From positions 1-54,265 of the forward strand of contig CATZCM010000006.1 in the NCBI GenBank assembly GCA_958417225.1: a stretch of DNA of 54,265 nucleotides, in the 5' to 3' direction. This document shows, piece by piece, positions 53,685 to 54,265 of the stretch. Each line of letters starts with the position of its first letter. The first letter of the stretch is position 1. The notes beneath the pieces are model-generated. The model was not told the origin of the DNA and ran no database searches. It saw nothing but the letters and a program-made list of their open reading frames with translations. Source of the DNA: an uncultured Eubacteriales bacterium (lineage in GTDB: Bacteria > Bacillota > Clostridia > Oscillospirales > Acutalibacteraceae). The position numbers were made by a program, and so were the translations under genes.

Positions 53685-54265
53685 TTATATTTTTATTTTC
53701 GTGTATCTTAGCAAACAACCATTTCGACTTAATTCCTCTTCTACTTTTGCAAATGGCACAATGTTTACTCTATCATTGTTTATCTCAAACCACTTATCTC
53801 CTTCCTTAACATACGAAATATAATATCCACTTAAACCATACGAAGAATCGCCAATACAAGTATTTCCACCATTTAATTCATAATTGTCCTCTTTAAAAGT
53901 AAATTCTTGTGGAACAACCATTTTCACAGCACTTGGGCCATGTAACATACATAACATCACATCTTCGCTAAGTTCATTAGCCTGAAGCACTTGGTAAAGT
54001 CTATCAATATAAGTCTGTAATTGACTCAAATCGTCATCATTAATTACCAAAATAGGAGCAAACGGACTCAATGAACTCCTAAATTTAACTCCAATTATTA
54101 ATTCTGAAATATTGCTCTGAACATCATTACAAACTTTATAAATTAAACTTGAAATACTTGCTCGTGTAAATTCACAATTAAATCCATCCTTTATCAATTT
54201 ATCACTAATGTCAGTTATATCTGTACAACCATATTTCATTCTCGTAAATATTTCCTTTAAACAGT
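53685..54265 (-). CDS. USP-type domain protein, C-terminal part, catalytic His replaced (cut by window edge)
   Basis: The frame runs open through the window edge (CLKEIFTRMKYGCTDITDI), so the gene begins outside; the internal ATG at 54239 is not its start. It matches the C-terminal half of the USP domain of the 45602-48535 protein almost throughout (YGCTDITDISDKL, VPQEFTFKEDNYEL, YVKEGDKWFEIN, NGCLLRYTK). The His-box position reads GLSGYYISYVK: the catalytic His is Tyr, although the following Trp-x3-Asn is kept. The Cys box is outside the window. Predicted catalytically impaired; it may bind ubiquitin without cleaving it, or be decaying. It is the first of four tandem family loci in transcription order. 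Confidence 0.82.
   Translation of the reverse strand, partial: CLKEIFTRMKYGCTDITDISDKLIKDGFNCEFTRASISSLIYKVCNDVQSNISELIIGVKFRSSLSPFAPILVINDDDLSQLQTYIDRLYQVLQANELSEDVMLCMLHGPSAVKMVVPQEFTFKEDNYELNGGNTCIGDSSYGLSGYYISYVKEGDKWFEINNDRVNIVPFAKVEEELSRNGCLLRYTKIKI

Overview
The window is AT-rich and almost entirely transcribed from the minus strand. The gene set points to a low-GC, anaerobic, fermentative Clostridia-type Firmicute. It has a group-B [FeFe]-hydrogenase and a sensor-type hydrogenase beside bifunctional AdhE, a SpoIVFA/SpoIVFB-like pair, meso-DAP-type MurE, and the Firmicute order rpsB-tsf-pyrH-frr-uppS-cdsA-dxr-rseP-ispG. Decaying genes, eukaryote-like enzymes on secreted proteins and a secreted phospholipase C-like protein suggest a host-associated, perhaps intracellular, lifestyle. 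A symbiont of a protist or animal cell would fit; this is inference and no species is claimed.

Layout by coordinate. 1-3253: 5' end of a group II intron sitting just behind a terminator, then a capsule/exopolysaccharide operon (CpsC-CpsD-CpsB-sugar transferase) with a clear promoter. 3342-7608: cell-wall genes murE and dacA, then the only plus-strand genes, an M23 protein and an M50 protease resembling spoIVFA-spoIVFB. 7763-16067: fermentation/redox operon adhE - APH-type kinase - two thioredoxin-like ferredoxins - sensory hydrogenase - SpoIIE phosphatase - hydrogenase, ending in a strong terminator. 16314-19043: secreted zinc-phospholipase-C-like protein. 19810-28031: translation, undecaprenyl/MEP-lipid and site-2-protease operon. 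28257-35646: lnt, a secreted SH3-lysozyme, and an M16-M16-lgt-folD operon. 35919-41374: a giant secreted helical-repeat protein split by a one-base frameshift in an A7 run. 41895-45078: coaX and a thiamine-precursor-type ABC transporter with fused permease and binding protein.

45602-54265: the most unusual region. It is a tandem array of four related minus-strand loci for large secreted proteins. The three with visible N-termini share a signal peptide, an acidic Ser/Asp-rich segment, a basic NLS-like patch (PTKKRRL, PAKKVRL or PTKRRRL) and 4-6 tandem ~90-residue modules that resemble NUMOD1/IENR1-type DNA-binding modules. One (45602-48535) ends in a USP-type ubiquitin-protease domain with recognisable Cys and His boxes. 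The copy at the window edge has the same domain with the catalytic His changed to Tyr. The other two have lost the domain, and fragments of its coding sequence remain in the intergenic DNA behind them. Module-level duplications, one of them a perfect 273-bp tandem copy, show that the family is still expanding and decaying.

Working model (inference): the bacterium exports a set of effectors that could act on host membranes (phospholipase) and host ubiquitin or chromatin (NLS + DNA-binding-like repeats + deubiquitinase). Envelope, redox and spore-type genes around them are ordinary Clostridia housekeeping.
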